Shown here: piece after piece, positions 17,961 to 26,879 of the stretch
How the letters are laid out: every line of letters starts with the position of its first letter
Position numbering within the stretch: the first letter of the stretch is position 1
Virus record (IMG/VR): IMGVR_UViG_3300044797_000318
Span: 1-64,000 of that record
Direction: 5' to 3' (one strand)
DNA length: 64,000 nt
From: a virus
Position numbers and translations under genes: made by a program
The notes under the pieces: model-generated
Databases searched by the model: none
Told to the model about the DNA's origin: nothing
What the model saw: the letters and a program-made list of their open reading frames with translations, nothing else

Positions 17961-20900
17961 TCAATCATCGTCAGAATTTTCAAGATCATCTTCCAAATCA
18001 ATCAGACCTTCATCATACAAAGTATCTTCGATTTGATCCACTATCTCTTGAGAATTCTTGGTATTTTTCCATAAAATATCCTTAGGATTGACTTCGGCCA
18101 ACTTCGCCTTGGCTTCTTTGAGATTGATTTTCTTAGCTTTTAGATCGCTAGGCACCCCAGGTGGCCAAGAAATATTGAATAGTTGATCTAAAATAATACC
18201 CATATCATCTTCATAAATATTGGTACTACCGGAGAAGTGTAAAGCTATACCCACACCAAATTCTACTTTTTTATTGAGTTCTTGAATTCTTTCTTTCACC
18301 ATCTTCCAACGATCCGGAAAAATTGTGAGGGTGCACTGGTCTGCGTTCTTATCTTCCAAAACGGCTTTGACCATCGGCTGCCCATAATACTTACCCTCTT
18401 TCTTAACCCTGAACTCAAAGAAGTCTCTGATAATACCCTTAGTAGAACTAATGTTAGTTTTATCTTTTGATTTTTTAACATCGTGGATGGTGATATGTGT
18501 ATCCTTGAAAAAAGCACCGTGAGCCACCGCTGGCTTGCAAATAAAAGATTCGCCTATATAATATTGCTCTAAGGCAAATTTTTCTGGCTCTGTCCAATCT
18601 GGCTCAGACGGATATGGATAGGTAAATTGATCGACATTTGGATTGTGTTTTTTTAACCAAACTTGTAATTTCTTACGATAATCCGAGCAATATAAAAATA
18701 TCTGTTTGCGTGACATTCCGAAAGAATCCAAAGCACCACACGCTGCCAAAGCCTGAATGCTATTAGCTCGTACTGATTTAGAGCTAACTCGGGTCATAAA
18801 ATCGAAGAAGTCCTTGAAGGGGCGTTTGGAAATAATATCCTTGATAGCATCTTCCCCAACAAACTTGATAGCGTCCAAACCGGTCACCAATCGATTACCA
18901 TCCTCAATAGTATAAACTAATTGTGACTTGTTGATATCTGGTGGCACAATTTTAACTCGATGCTTGCGCAGTTCCTTTTTGATTTTCTCAATATTAATAT
19001 TGGCATCTGGCGTATTAGACTTCACTTCCGCCATCAAATTAGCCATTAGAAATTCGACTGGATAATGAGCTTTCAAGTATGCCGTTTTGTAGCTAGTCAT
19101 AGAATACAAAATAGAGTGAGACATATTGAAACCGTAGCCTTGGAACTTATCTACTACTTCATCCCAAATTCTTTTAGCAATTCCCTCATTAATGTTATTA
19201 TTCTTAACTGCATCTCGAATAAATTCTGCTCTCCATTCTTGTGCCTTCTTAGGGTTTTTGCCTTTTTCTTTTGTTAGCTTGCGCAAACGATCGGCAGAGT
19301 GCAAAGACCATCCAGCGATATCTTGCGCTAAATACATCAAGGATTCTTCATACAAACCAAATCCGAAGGTGTTATTGAAAGCCCTTCCCAAATTAGGGTG
19401 TAATAGGGAGAATGCCTTTTTACCATCTTTGGTTTGAATAAAATCATTTCTCATATCACGAGCAGAGGGGCGAGCCAATGAGTTAATGTAGCTAATATCG
19501 TTAATTGATTTGGGTTTAATACGTCGCCCCAAATCAATAGTACCACCTGAGGTTCCCAACTGGAAGACACAAAAAGTATCGCCATTAGAAATAACATCGT
19601 AAGTTGCCTGATCATACTCATCGTAATTGATTGGATCGGGAGGCGGCTCTTTACCTGCCTCTTTGATAAGTTGCAGTGTTTGTCCGATGATATCTAAGGT
19701 GGATAAACCAAGAGTATCCATTTTGACCAAGCCATTTTCTTCGGCTTTATCTTTGTCATACTCAATCGCTAGCGCCCCGTCCTTATCCTTTCTCAACGGA
19801 ACCAATCCAGTTAGAGGACGAGCAGAAATAATGATACCTCCTGCGTGAGTAGACCAAGCACGAAACTTTCCACAAATACTTTTGTATTTCTCAAACTGCG
19901 TATATTTCTTAGCATACTCGGCAAATAATGGAACTTTGGCCAAAGCTTCATCAATAGAGTGAATATCTGCTGGAATACAATCAGCTACATCATTACCGAT
20001 CTTAACCGCTTCATCTTTGGAGCCGCCCAACTCACAAGACCTGGCAATATCTCTGACATAAACTTTGGGAGTAATAGTATTAACATTGGAAACGTGTGCC
20101 ACGTTTTCATCGCCATATTTTTTTCTGAGATAGTTTTGCACTTTCTCGCGACCTGACGGAGCAAAATCCGTATCAATATCTGGAAAACTAGATTTCTCTT
20201 TATTGTGGAAGCGAGCAAAAATCAAACCATACTTGATAGGGTCAGCTTGATGAATTCCCAATAAAAATCCAATGAGGGAGCCTCCAACTGAACCACGTCC
20301 CTCACCTACCGCAATTTCATGCTTTCTAGCCCACTCTATAAAATCGGCCACGATGAGCATGTAGCTCGAGAAGCCATGGTACTCTAAAACGTCTAGTTCC
20401 TCCGACATACGATTTTGATATTGTTCCATATTAGATGCGTTCAGATCTTTGATACGGGTGCTAAAAAATTTCTGACAATGAAATCGCAAGAAGGCCTTAT
20501 CTTCTTCCAATGCTGATTCTGCAATTGGCTGAGTAGCTCTCCACTCAATAAATTCCACATAATCCGGTTCATCTTTAACCAGAAAAACTGGAAGTTCTTT
20601 GCCGCTTGGATTGGAATATTTGGGATCAATCCAGTCTGGCTTTTCGCATCGATCAGCAAAATAAATGCTATTATCACATAGGAATTGGGCTACCTCTTCA
20701 CCATAATTCCTGACAAAGAAAGATTTAACTTCATCCCCACTTTTTAGATAGAATTCTGGTACTGGATAGCGCAAACGAAAGTTAGAATAAATGGGCTGAT
20801 GAGAACCAATCGCCAAAAACACATCATGTGTTTCTGCTTCCTCTTTGGTAAGATAATGGGCATTGCAAGCTGCCACCACTCGTATATTTAATTTTTTACC

Positions 20901-21503
20901 TAAACTAATAAGCTGGCGATTGAGAAAAAACTGGTCAATCTCATCGTTAAAGATATTAGAACCACGCTTCATATTATTGGGCTGTACTTCAATGCCTAAA
21001 TCATCTCCGAATATTTTTTGGAGACGCAGCAGGGTTTCTTCTGCCTCAGAAGTTTTGTGCTTCATTAAAAGCTGACTGACAATGCCATTGCCACAGGCAG
21101 TTAGGCAAATCAAACCATCAGAATATTGTTCCAGCAATTTCCAGTCAATAACAGAATAAACACGCTTACCGACAAAAGAACTTTGATCGAAGCCCTTTTT
21201 GTTGAGGGTAAGCAGATTGCGATAACCTACCGCATTCTTAGCTAGAAAAATAACATGGCGAAACTTTTCATCAACACTGGCGGCATCATTTTGGAAGTAG
21301 CATTCACATCCTATAATGAGCTTAACCCCAGTGTCCTTTGAGGCTTTAACAGCGTCCCAGGCTGCCGCTAGTGATCCATGATCCGTAATAGCCACAGCTG
21401 ACTGCCCTAATTCTTTGGCACGCTTGAAAAGCGCCTTTGTGGAAATGAGAGAATCGAGAATAGAAAAATCGGTTTGATTGTGCAAGCTGACAAAATCGGT
21501 CAT
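17961..21503 (-). CDS. dnaE: DNA polymerase III alpha subunit (DnaE type)
   Basis: 1180 residues, the full length of bacterial DnaE. The PHP domain starts at residue 6 (SLHNQTDFS). The usual HxH is H-N-Q, so one metal ligand is changed, and proofreading activity is doubtful. GRGSVGG at 402-408 and PDIDTDF at 441-447 give the palm with two catalytic aspartates, and KMDTLGLSTL the third. HAGGIIIS and helix-hairpin-helix-like segments follow, and the C-terminus is acidic. It would be the phage replicase. It has its own extended -10 promoter and AGGAAG ribosome binding site. Phages more often use family A or B polymerases. Confidence 0.95.
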   Translation of the reverse strand: MTDFVSLHNQTDFSILDSLISTKALFKRAKELGQSAVAITDHGSLAAAWDAVKASKDTGVKLIIGCECYFQNDAASVDEKFRHVIFLAKNAVGYRNLLTLNKKGFDQSSFVGKRVYSVIDWKLLEQYSDGLICLTACGNGIVSQLLMKHKTSEAEETLLRLQKIFGDDLGIEVQPNNMKRGSNIFNDEIDQFFLNRQLISLGKKLNIRVVAACNAHYLTKEEAETHDVFLAIGSHQPIYSNFRLRYPVPEFYLKSGDEVKSFFVRNYGEEVAQFLCDNSIYFADRCEKPDWIDPKYSNPSGKELPVFLVKDEPDYVEFIEWRATQPIAESALEEDKAFLRFHCQKFFSTRIKDLNASNMEQYQNRMSEELDVLEYHGFSSYMLIVADFIEWARKHEIAVGEGRGSVGGSLIGFLLGIHQADPIKYGLIFARFHNKEKSSFPDIDTDFAPSGREKVQNYLRKKYGDENVAHVSNVNTITPKVYVRDIARSCELGGSKDEAVKIGNDVADCIPADIHSIDEALAKVPLFAEYAKKYTQFEKYKSICGKFRAWSTHAGGIIISARPLTGLVPLRKDKDGALAIEYDKDKAEENGLVKMDTLGLSTLDIIGQTLQLIKEAGKEPPPDPINYDEYDQATYDVISNGDTFCVFQLGTSGGTIDLGRRIKPKSINDISYINSLARPSARDMRNDFIQTKDGKKAFSLLHPNLGRAFNNTFGFGLYEESLMYLAQDIAGWSLHSADRLRKLTKEKGKNPKKAQEWRAEFIRDAVKNNNINEGIAKRIWDEVVDKFQGYGFNMSHSILYSMTSYKTAYLKAHYPVEFLMANLMAEVKSNTPDANINIEKIKKELRKHRVKIVPPDINKSQLVYTIEDGNRLVTGLDAIKFVGEDAIKDIISKRPFKDFFDFMTRVSSKSVRANSIQALAACGALDSFGMSRKQIFLYCSDYRKKLQVWLKKHNPNVDQFTYPYPSEPDWTEPEKFALEQYYIGESFICKPAVAHGAFFKDTHITIHDVKKSKDKTNISSTKGIIRDFFEFRVKKEGKYYGQPMVKAVLEDKNADQCTLTIFPDRWKMVKERIQELNKKVEFGVGIALHFSGSTNIYEDDMGIILDQLFNISWPPGVPSDLKAKKINLKEAKAKLAEVNPKDILWKNTKNSQEIVDQIEDTLYDEGLIDLEDDLENSDDD

Positions 21504-21524
21504 AAGACTTCCTGAGGGTTAAGT

Positions 21525-21533
21525 ATTATAACA
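21525..21533 (-). promoter_or_regulatory. extended -10 promoter upstream of dnaE
   Basis: TGTTATAAT on the minus strand is an exact extended -10 element, about 22 bases upstream of the dnaE start. No convincing -35 lies at the usual distance, which extended -10 promoters tolerate. The 145-base gap between the M41 peptidase and dnaE holds nothing else I can support. Confidence 0.5.
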
Positions 21534-21648
21534 AAGTTGCATATCGACTCTTATCGGAGTTTTCTCAGTCTAAGGATAGGCTGCGTATGCTTTGTTAGGG
21601 AATACGGTTTAGAATGCCGTAATGATTAGGCTGGTTACGGTGTCCAGT

Positions 21649-22311
21649 TTATCTTGACAAGATAGACTTCAAGTCTAATTCGTCAAGAGCTTCATTATTA
21701 TGGAAATAATTTATATTCTTGAATTGTTCTTTCCAAAATTTTTTGTTTTTACTTTTTCGGGTAAGTAAATATTGCAAATCTTGGTAAGATAATTTACGGT
21801 ATTGAAAAAGAGCGTGTGACACCAAAGTAACATCATCCCAATGCTGGTAAAGTTCATTTTGAACCTCTCGCATCAGCTTTATCTTAAAAGACATTCTTTT
21901 CTTGCCTGGAAGTGCTAAATTATATTTTTTTATCATTTCTCGGGCACTCTCATTATCATCGGTAGAGCCAGCACTAATAAATTGTGGGATTTGAGAGGAG
22001 CCAGAAATGCCCTTGAAGAGGATCTTCTCCGCTATCAAACCGGCATAACTCAATCCTATATCGGCCCGAGCTAAAAGCTCTAATAGCTCTAAATTTTGGA
22101 TAGAACCAAATTCAATAGGATAATTATAATAAGTACTGCCGTGAATTCTTTTTAATTTTTTATTTTCAAAAACTGACACAGAATATACTTTCATTACGTG
22201 CAATAACGCATAGATCGTATGTCCTGCTTCGTGGTAAGAAGTAGATATTAATTCGAGGGTCTTGGTAACTTTCTTTCTGATTTCTCCGATAGAGCCAGTA
22301 CCTTTTGCCAT
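21649..22311 (-). CDS. free-standing FtsH-type (M41) metallopeptidase domain
   Basis: 220 residues. SYHEAGH at 25-31 is the zinc-binding HExxH of peptidase family M41, and FISAGSTDDNESAREM supplies the downstream acidic ligand, as in FtsH. There is no AAA+ domain and no membrane helix, whereas bacterial FtsH is about 640 residues with both. An AAA+ ATPase of suitable type is encoded at 40976-42337, so a two-gene FtsH-like machine is possible. Alone it would be an ATP-independent protease. Confidence 0.85.
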   Translation of the reverse strand: MAKGTGSIGEIRKKVTKTLELISTSYHEAGHTIYALLHVMKVYSVSVFENKKLKRIHGSTYYNYPIEFGSIQNLELLELLARADIGLSYAGLIAEKILFKGISGSSQIPQFISAGSTDDNESAREMIKKYNLALPGKKRMSFKIKLMREVQNELYQHWDDVTLVSHALFQYRKLSYQDLQYLLTRKSKNKKFWKEQFKNINYFHNNEALDELDLKSILSR

Positions 22312-22313
22312 TA

Positions 22314-22592
22314 TTACCCCGTTCTGATTAGTAACTCCTCAAAATCATTGAGTTTTTGCCCACAGTCTTTCTGCTTACATTTTACATTCAGTTTATCCAT
22401 CCCGATTGGGCCTGATACTATTAAGTCCGTATTATCGGCATATAGCATTCCTGCCTTAGTAAAATTAGCATTTTCTGTGAAGCCGTTACTTTTCAGAACT
22501 TCGAGCAAAGCTAAACTGAGTGGCCTATCAATCTTGAAAACGATATTTTGCCGACCACAGCAAGTTTGCACCACGAACCTCTCTACTTTCAT
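22314..22592 (-). CDS. small Cys-rich hypothetical protein
   Basis: 92 residues with a Cys pair near the N-terminus (QTCCGRQ) and another near the C-terminus (CKQKDCGQK), which could bind one zinc. It sits two bases upstream of the M41 gene and is presumably co-translated with it. Confidence 0.65.
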   Translation of the reverse strand: MKVERFVVQTCCGRQNIVFKIDRPLSLALLEVLKSNGFTENANFTKAGMLYADNTDLIVSGPIGMDKLNVKCKQKDCGQKLNDFEELLIRTG

Positions 22593-22593
22593 C

Positions 22594-22920
22594 TTATTCC
22601 TTGTTATCTAGATCGACACCCTTACCTTCTAACAAAAGAAGAGCATATTGAATTTTGGCTTGCTGAAATTTGCGAGGCTCTCGATAATTTTCCACAAGTC
22701 CTTTCACCACTTCTTTAGCTCCAGCTAACTTAAAGTCAGCTTCCTCTTCTTTATCAATCGTATATAGATTACCTTCACAATCCACAATAATTTTCTTAAG
22801 TTCCTCGACACTGGCAGCATCTGCTGTTTCCTTGAACTCGGGCATCTTCTTAACAATATTGTCCCACTTTTTTGGTAACCCTGTTAGATTAGCCGCGTCT
22901 TTATCTGTTTTAGCACTCAT
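22594..22920 (-). CDS. hypothetical helical protein
   Basis: 108 residues, acidic, helical, no Cys. SVEELKKIIVDCEGNLYTID and a long C-terminal helix dominate. It lies between trigger factor and the Cys-rich protein with minimal spacing. It resembles small phage proteins annotated only as conserved hypothetical. Confidence 0.65.
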   Translation of the reverse strand: MSAKTDKDAANLTGLPKKWDNIVKKMPEFKETADAASVEELKKIIVDCEGNLYTIDKEEEADFKLAGAKEVVKGLVENYREPRKFQQAKIQYALLLLEGKGVDLDNKE

Positions 22921-22935
22921 TTTTCTTACCTCTTA

Positions 22936-24183
22936 TTAATCAATTAATTTAACATTCTTCATAATATAATCCATAGTATGTTCATCTCTAATACGCGAGA
23001 ACAATATTTGCAAATATCCGGTACGGTTCATTTGTTGGATTACCTCATCCACACTGGCCGTTACCTGAGTATTAGCTAAATTCTTTTTCACAATATCAAA
23101 TACTTCTTGATCGGTCAATTGTGTTTCTGGAGTAGTTTCTCTAATCTGATCTAAGACTAAAGACAGAGTGACGTTTTTCTCTGCCATTCCCACGAATTTT
23201 TCTTTATCCGTATCCGACATAGTAGCCCAATCTAACTGAGCTTGTTGCGCCAAATATTGCGCCTCTGATAATGACATCCAGGTAGGAACTGATACTTGAG
23301 TGTCTGCTACTAATCTGCGGGACACCGCCTCTTGAATTTGAGTTCTATTAAAACTAGAAACGCGAGCAAAAGCGGCTTGACCCACAAACTCTTGCAGTTC
23401 ATGGAAATCATTCTTGCCCATCTTTTTTGCCATCTCATCATCTAGGGCACAAGGAATTGTTTTGGAGCCAGTGGCCAATATCACTGTAAAGTGAATAGTC
23501 TTGCCAGACAAAGATGGTAATCCACCTTCTGGGGCTACATAATCAAACTCACGAGTAGTACCCATCAGCATACCCAATAGGTTGTTGTCAAACTCCGCAA
23601 GGGGATTTTTCCCCACCGAGATCATTTCCCCTTTAGCACAGAGGGAATCCACTTTCTGACCATCCACAGTAGCCTCGTAATCAACGATAACATTATCGCC
23701 CGTCTGAACGAAATCAGTATCGCTATATGGCACTGCATCTCCCAAGCGCTCTCGTAGCTCCTGCATCATCTTCTCTGCCACTTCCGTGGTAGTGTGTTTT
23801 TCGTGTGGCTTAGGAATTTCTAAATTTTTCCAATCCAACAACACAAATTCTGGTTTGGTGTGAACCTCAAATTCGGTTGAAAACTTTCCGCCATCAAGCA
23901 ATAGATTATTAAATTTTGGCGCTCCGTGTGGACGAATTTTTTTTTCAAAAAGCGTATTATGGTATGCTTCCTCTGCAAGAGCTCTTTTGAGAGATTCATC
24001 AATTTGTTTCTTATATTCAATTTTAATTGAATCCATAGTAGCGTGTCCTGGACGGAAACCTTTTACAGGTGCCTTCTTAAAAGCATTAAGTACCTCTTCT
24101 TTTTTATTACCAATTTCTATAAAATTGGCTTCATAATGCACCAATAGTTTGCAGGGCTCCATCTCTGTAATATCTATTTTCAT
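22936..24183 (-). CDS. tig: trigger factor chaperone / peptidyl-prolyl isomerase
   Basis: 415 residues with all three domains. The ribosome-binding domain carries GFRPGH at 42-47, the known L23-docking signature (GFRxGxxP, final Pro absent). A FKBP-type PPIase domain is about residues 150-235 (GDNVIVDYEATVDGQ), and the helical C-terminal chaperone domain is complete. E. coli trigger factor is 432 residues. It binds ribosomes at the exit tunnel and would receive phage nascent chains. It pairs with the bS21, IF-3, deformylase and peptidyl-tRNA hydrolase genes in this window. Confidence 0.93.
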   Translation of the reverse strand: MKIDITEMEPCKLLVHYEANFIEIGNKKEEVLNAFKKAPVKGFRPGHATMDSIKIEYKKQIDESLKRALAEEAYHNTLFEKKIRPHGAPKFNNLLLDGGKFSTEFEVHTKPEFVLLDWKNLEIPKPHEKHTTTEVAEKMMQELRERLGDAVPYSDTDFVQTGDNVIVDYEATVDGQKVDSLCAKGEMISVGKNPLAEFDNNLLGMLMGTTREFDYVAPEGGLPSLSGKTIHFTVILATGSKTIPCALDDEMAKKMGKNDFHELQEFVGQAAFARVSSFNRTQIQEAVSRRLVADTQVSVPTWMSLSEAQYLAQQAQLDWATMSDTDKEKFVGMAEKNVTLSLVLDQIRETTPETQLTDQEVFDIVKKNLANTQVTASVDEVIQQMNRTGYLQILFSRIRDEHTMDYIMKNVKLID

Positions 24184-24196
24184 TGTTGAATTCCTT

Positions 24197-24436
24197 TTAT
24201 CTTAATCTACCAGTTCCATCAATTACGTTTTGTTTAGCAGAATAGGGGCGTAAATTTTTTAATGCCCAACATTTCTGAAAATTTTCGTCAGTCATCGAAG
24301 AATATAACAATTTATTTTACGGTATAATATGATCTAACTGCCACTTCCAAGTAGTCGGAACATTATCATCTTTTTTCTAAATTCATCGTGGAAAAGTTTT
24401 CTCAATCTTACATTTACTACAAGTCTTTATTACCAC
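24197..24436 (-). pseudogene. internally deleted HNH homing endonuclease remnant
   Basis: From a GTG that overlaps the end of the upstream nuclease gene the frame reads VVIKTCSKCKIEKTFPR and stops. A few bases later another frame resumes as DDNVPTTWKWQLDHIIP, stop (TAA), then NKLLYSSMTDENFQKCWALK and NLRPYSAKQN. Both parts match the HNH gene at 44245-45260 (its CSKCGVEKD start and its DHIIPHSSFNYTSM core). The middle is missing and the core has an in-frame stop. It is a dead copy of that family. Confidence 0.8.
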
Positions 24437-25233
24437 GATACCTCACCATAAACTTTATGCGATTGTGATTGATTAGAGTTAACTTTTTCCTTACCCTCTG
24501 GACAATGCTCCAAAAAGTCGCACCATCCACACAAAATAGTCGGGTTAGCCTTATACTCTTGTTCTGTTCTAATCTGATTAGCGTAATTTATATATTTCTG
24601 CTTAACATCCAATAACTCATCAACAGAAAACTCTTTGGTTAGGCGTTCTGAGTTGTGGCGCAACATTATATATGACGCCCTAATCTTTTTTATTTCTGGC
24701 CGTTCCGAAACAAGTATAAAGCCATAAGTAGCCAGTTGAAACCAATCATCTTTTAAATATTTTGGATTTTTAGTCGTTTTGAAATCTGCCACTTCCAGCA
24801 CATCATCGACACCCAAACGAATAATGTCAATAGCGCCATTAAGAATAATATTTTCTACGAGCGGGAATTCGAATTTTTTTTCTACAGCAATAACATTGGC
24901 GGGAATACCATATATTGTTTTTTCTGCACTTACACTATGTAAATAACGATCAATAATGTTCCATGCCTCTTGCTTCATCTCAGGATTCATCTTCTCTTTA
25001 TATTCTGCCCACGCCACCTTAAAAGCATCGCTCATAGAATGATTATATGGCAGAAGACATCCCTCAATATAATATTGATGAAAAACCTCTAATACTCTAT
25101 GGCAAAATTTTCCAAGGATATGATATGACATTTCCTTTTTTGGCATTTTTAAAATATAGTTAAACTCAAATTGCTTCTTACATTGATTAAAACATTTTGT
25201 TTTAGATACACTTAATCTTAATGGTTCAGTCAT
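24430..25233 (-). CDS. Cas4/RecB-type PD-(D/E)XK exonuclease
   Basis: 267 residues. LSVSKTKCFNQCKKQFEFNY opens the domain as in RecB-family nucleases. The active site is D136 (LNGAIDIIRLG) with D150-F-K152 (EVADFKTTK). The C-terminal LCGWCDFLEHC plus C14 and C18 could hold a 4Fe-4S cluster, as in Cas4 and AddB. No CRISPR array or other cas gene is visible. In phages such proteins act in recombination or DNA-end processing. It lies upstream of the dead HNH copy. Confidence 0.85.
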   Translation of the reverse strand: MTEPLRLSVSKTKCFNQCKKQFEFNYILKMPKKEMSYHILGKFCHRVLEVFHQYYIEGCLLPYNHSMSDAFKVAWAEYKEKMNPEMKQEAWNIIDRYLHSVSAEKTIYGIPANVIAVEKKFEFPLVENIILNGAIDIIRLGVDDVLEVADFKTTKNPKYLKDDWFQLATYGFILVSERPEIKKIRASYIMLRHNSERLTKEFSVDELLDVKQKYINYANQIRTEQEYKANPTILCGWCDFLEHCPEGKEKVNSNQSQSHKVYGEVSW

Positions 25234-25247
25234 TTTAATATTTTCAT

Positions 25248-26213
25248 TTATAATATATGGCCATCTAATGCTTTGATAATATTGCTTGCGATTCTCTGCA
25301 CAACTGATACTGGAATAGAATTCCCAATTTGGTGATATAAATTACTATTACTCACTTCTGGTGGAATCTTATAATCATTGGGAACTGGAAATCCTTGAAG
25401 TTTAAAACATTCAAAAACTGATAATTTACGAATTCCAAAATTATCTAATATAAGTGGGACATTATGTCCGCCACTTCCCATATTAGCTGTTAATGTAGGA
25501 CATTCTCCCGACATATTTTTTCTAACTGTATAACGACGATATTGATATACTACATTTTTTTCAGTAATACTGTCTTTCATTTTTTTGATGGATGGACTAT
25601 TTAAATTATTTTGATATAATTTAGCGTCTCCCTTCATCGTAATATCTATTATGTCTCCGAACAACTTTTTAGTTAATGGTATTTCATTTGGAAATTTAAA
25701 TTTCTCACACGCCTCATCATCTAAAAACCCAACAATATAAATACGCTCCCTATTTTGTGGTAGATTGCCATATTTTGTGGCATTGAGTACTTGATACTGG
25801 ATATGATATCCTAATTTTTTTAGAGATTTTTCGATCACTTTGAATGTATTACCATCTTCGTGAGAGAGAAGATTCTTCACATTTTCTAAAAAAACAACCT
25901 GAGGCTTTGTGCCTTTGATAATTTCACATATTCTAAAAAAGATATTACCCTGTGTTTCGTGATCAAAACCTTGTTGAGATCCAGCAATGCTAAATGGCTG
26001 ACACGGAAAACCAGCGCACAAAATATCATACACTGGTATCTTATCGATTTTTATATCATATAAATCTGCAACAAATTTGTGCCCTTTGAAATTATGTTCG
26101 TAGGTTATTTTACATTGGGCGTCCCAATCTGATGCGAGAACCACTTCCCCCTGTCCTCGGAAAGCCAAAGGAAACCCGCCAATCCCACAACAAAGATCTA
26201 AAATTTTTAACAT
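25248..26213 (-). CDS. DNA (cytosine-5) methyltransferase
   Basis: About 321 residues from the ATG at 26213, which follows AGAGGA; a longer start at 26234 is less likely. All key motifs are present: LCCGIGGF (SAM binding), AGFPCQPFSIAG with the catalytic Cys, FLENVKN, NRERIYIVGF, a variable target-recognition region, and YHQIGNSIPVSVV. It would methylate cytosine in a specific site. The adjacent upstream gene is a broken restriction-enzyme-like ORF, so it is likely the surviving half of a type II system and could now protect phage DNA. Confidence 0.93.
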   Translation of the reverse strand: MLKILDLCCGIGGFPLAFRGQGEVVLASDWDAQCKITYEHNFKGHKFVADLYDIKIDKIPVYDILCAGFPCQPFSIAGSQQGFDHETQGNIFFRICEIIKGTKPQVVFLENVKNLLSHEDGNTFKVIEKSLKKLGYHIQYQVLNATKYGNLPQNRERIYIVGFLDDEACEKFKFPNEIPLTKKLFGDIIDITMKGDAKLYQNNLNSPSIKKMKDSITEKNVVYQYRRYTVRKNMSGECPTLTANMGSGGHNVPLILDNFGIRKLSVFECFKLQGFPVPNDYKIPPEVSNSNLYHQIGNSIPVSVVQRIASNIIKALDGHIL

Positions 26214-26300
26214 AAAATGTCCTCTATAAACCATTAAGATTCCGTGATGTAATATAACAGAACTGATATTTTGATAAAATTATTTTTTGATGCAAAAACA

Positions 26301-26828
26301 TCATAAAATATAGTCAAATCTTGAACAATCAACTACCCAATTATCAGCATGAAAATAAAGTGGTGATTGATTGGCGTTATGAAATTGACGATATTTTTAA
26401 AATAAAAATTATCCAAAATTCCAATATCGTACTGATACGTAATATAATCTAAACGAACTAAAATATGATAATCTATATTTTTAATACTCTTTTGCGTATA
26501 TGTATCATAAGTTATGACATATAATTTATTATATGTGCCACTAGTATTTTCTATTTTTGTTGTTTTAACATCATAATTTTTATGAGCAATTTGATCAACC
26601 AAATCAATGCCATTATCTTCATTAGTTGCCATTATTTCAAAAGACGGGCTGATAATATTTAATCCAAGAAAAGTATTAAGGTCTTCGTATGCAATACATT
26701 CGCCAATTTTCCCGCGAAAAGTATCAATATAAACATTTTGCTTTACAAAATTCCTCACATTGTTTAATTAACGAAGAATTAGTATATATGCGACCATATA
26801 TTGGATTAAATTTTGATTCCATTTTCAT
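26301..26828 (-). pseudogene. restriction-endonuclease-like gene with two frameshifts
   Basis: A start at 26828 behind AGGTG reads MKMESKFNPIYGRIYTNSS then LIKQ before losing frame near 26760. The main frame (GTG at 26758) has GIDLVDQ...YDVKTTKI, a PD-(D/E)XK-like core. Near 26390, in a five-A run, the sensible frame changes again and continues as KYRQFHNANQSPLYFHADNW then VVDCSRFDYIL to a TGA at 26301. Together these give about 175 codons. Its position beside a C5 methylase fits the restriction half of a type II system, now inactivated. Confidence 0.7.
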
Positions 26829-26879
26829 AATTACACCTGAATTTATAATAAAATAATATAATTGACTACATAATTTAAT

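Noticed and set aside
24430-25233. Cas4 as evidence of a CRISPR system
   Set aside because: No repeat-spacer array and no other cas genes in the window; RecB-like nucleases are common in phages.
26270-26310. Hairpin TGATG/CATCA as a terminator after the restriction-like gene
   Set aside because: Short stem, followed by A rather than T on the minus strand, and it overlaps the end of the broken gene.
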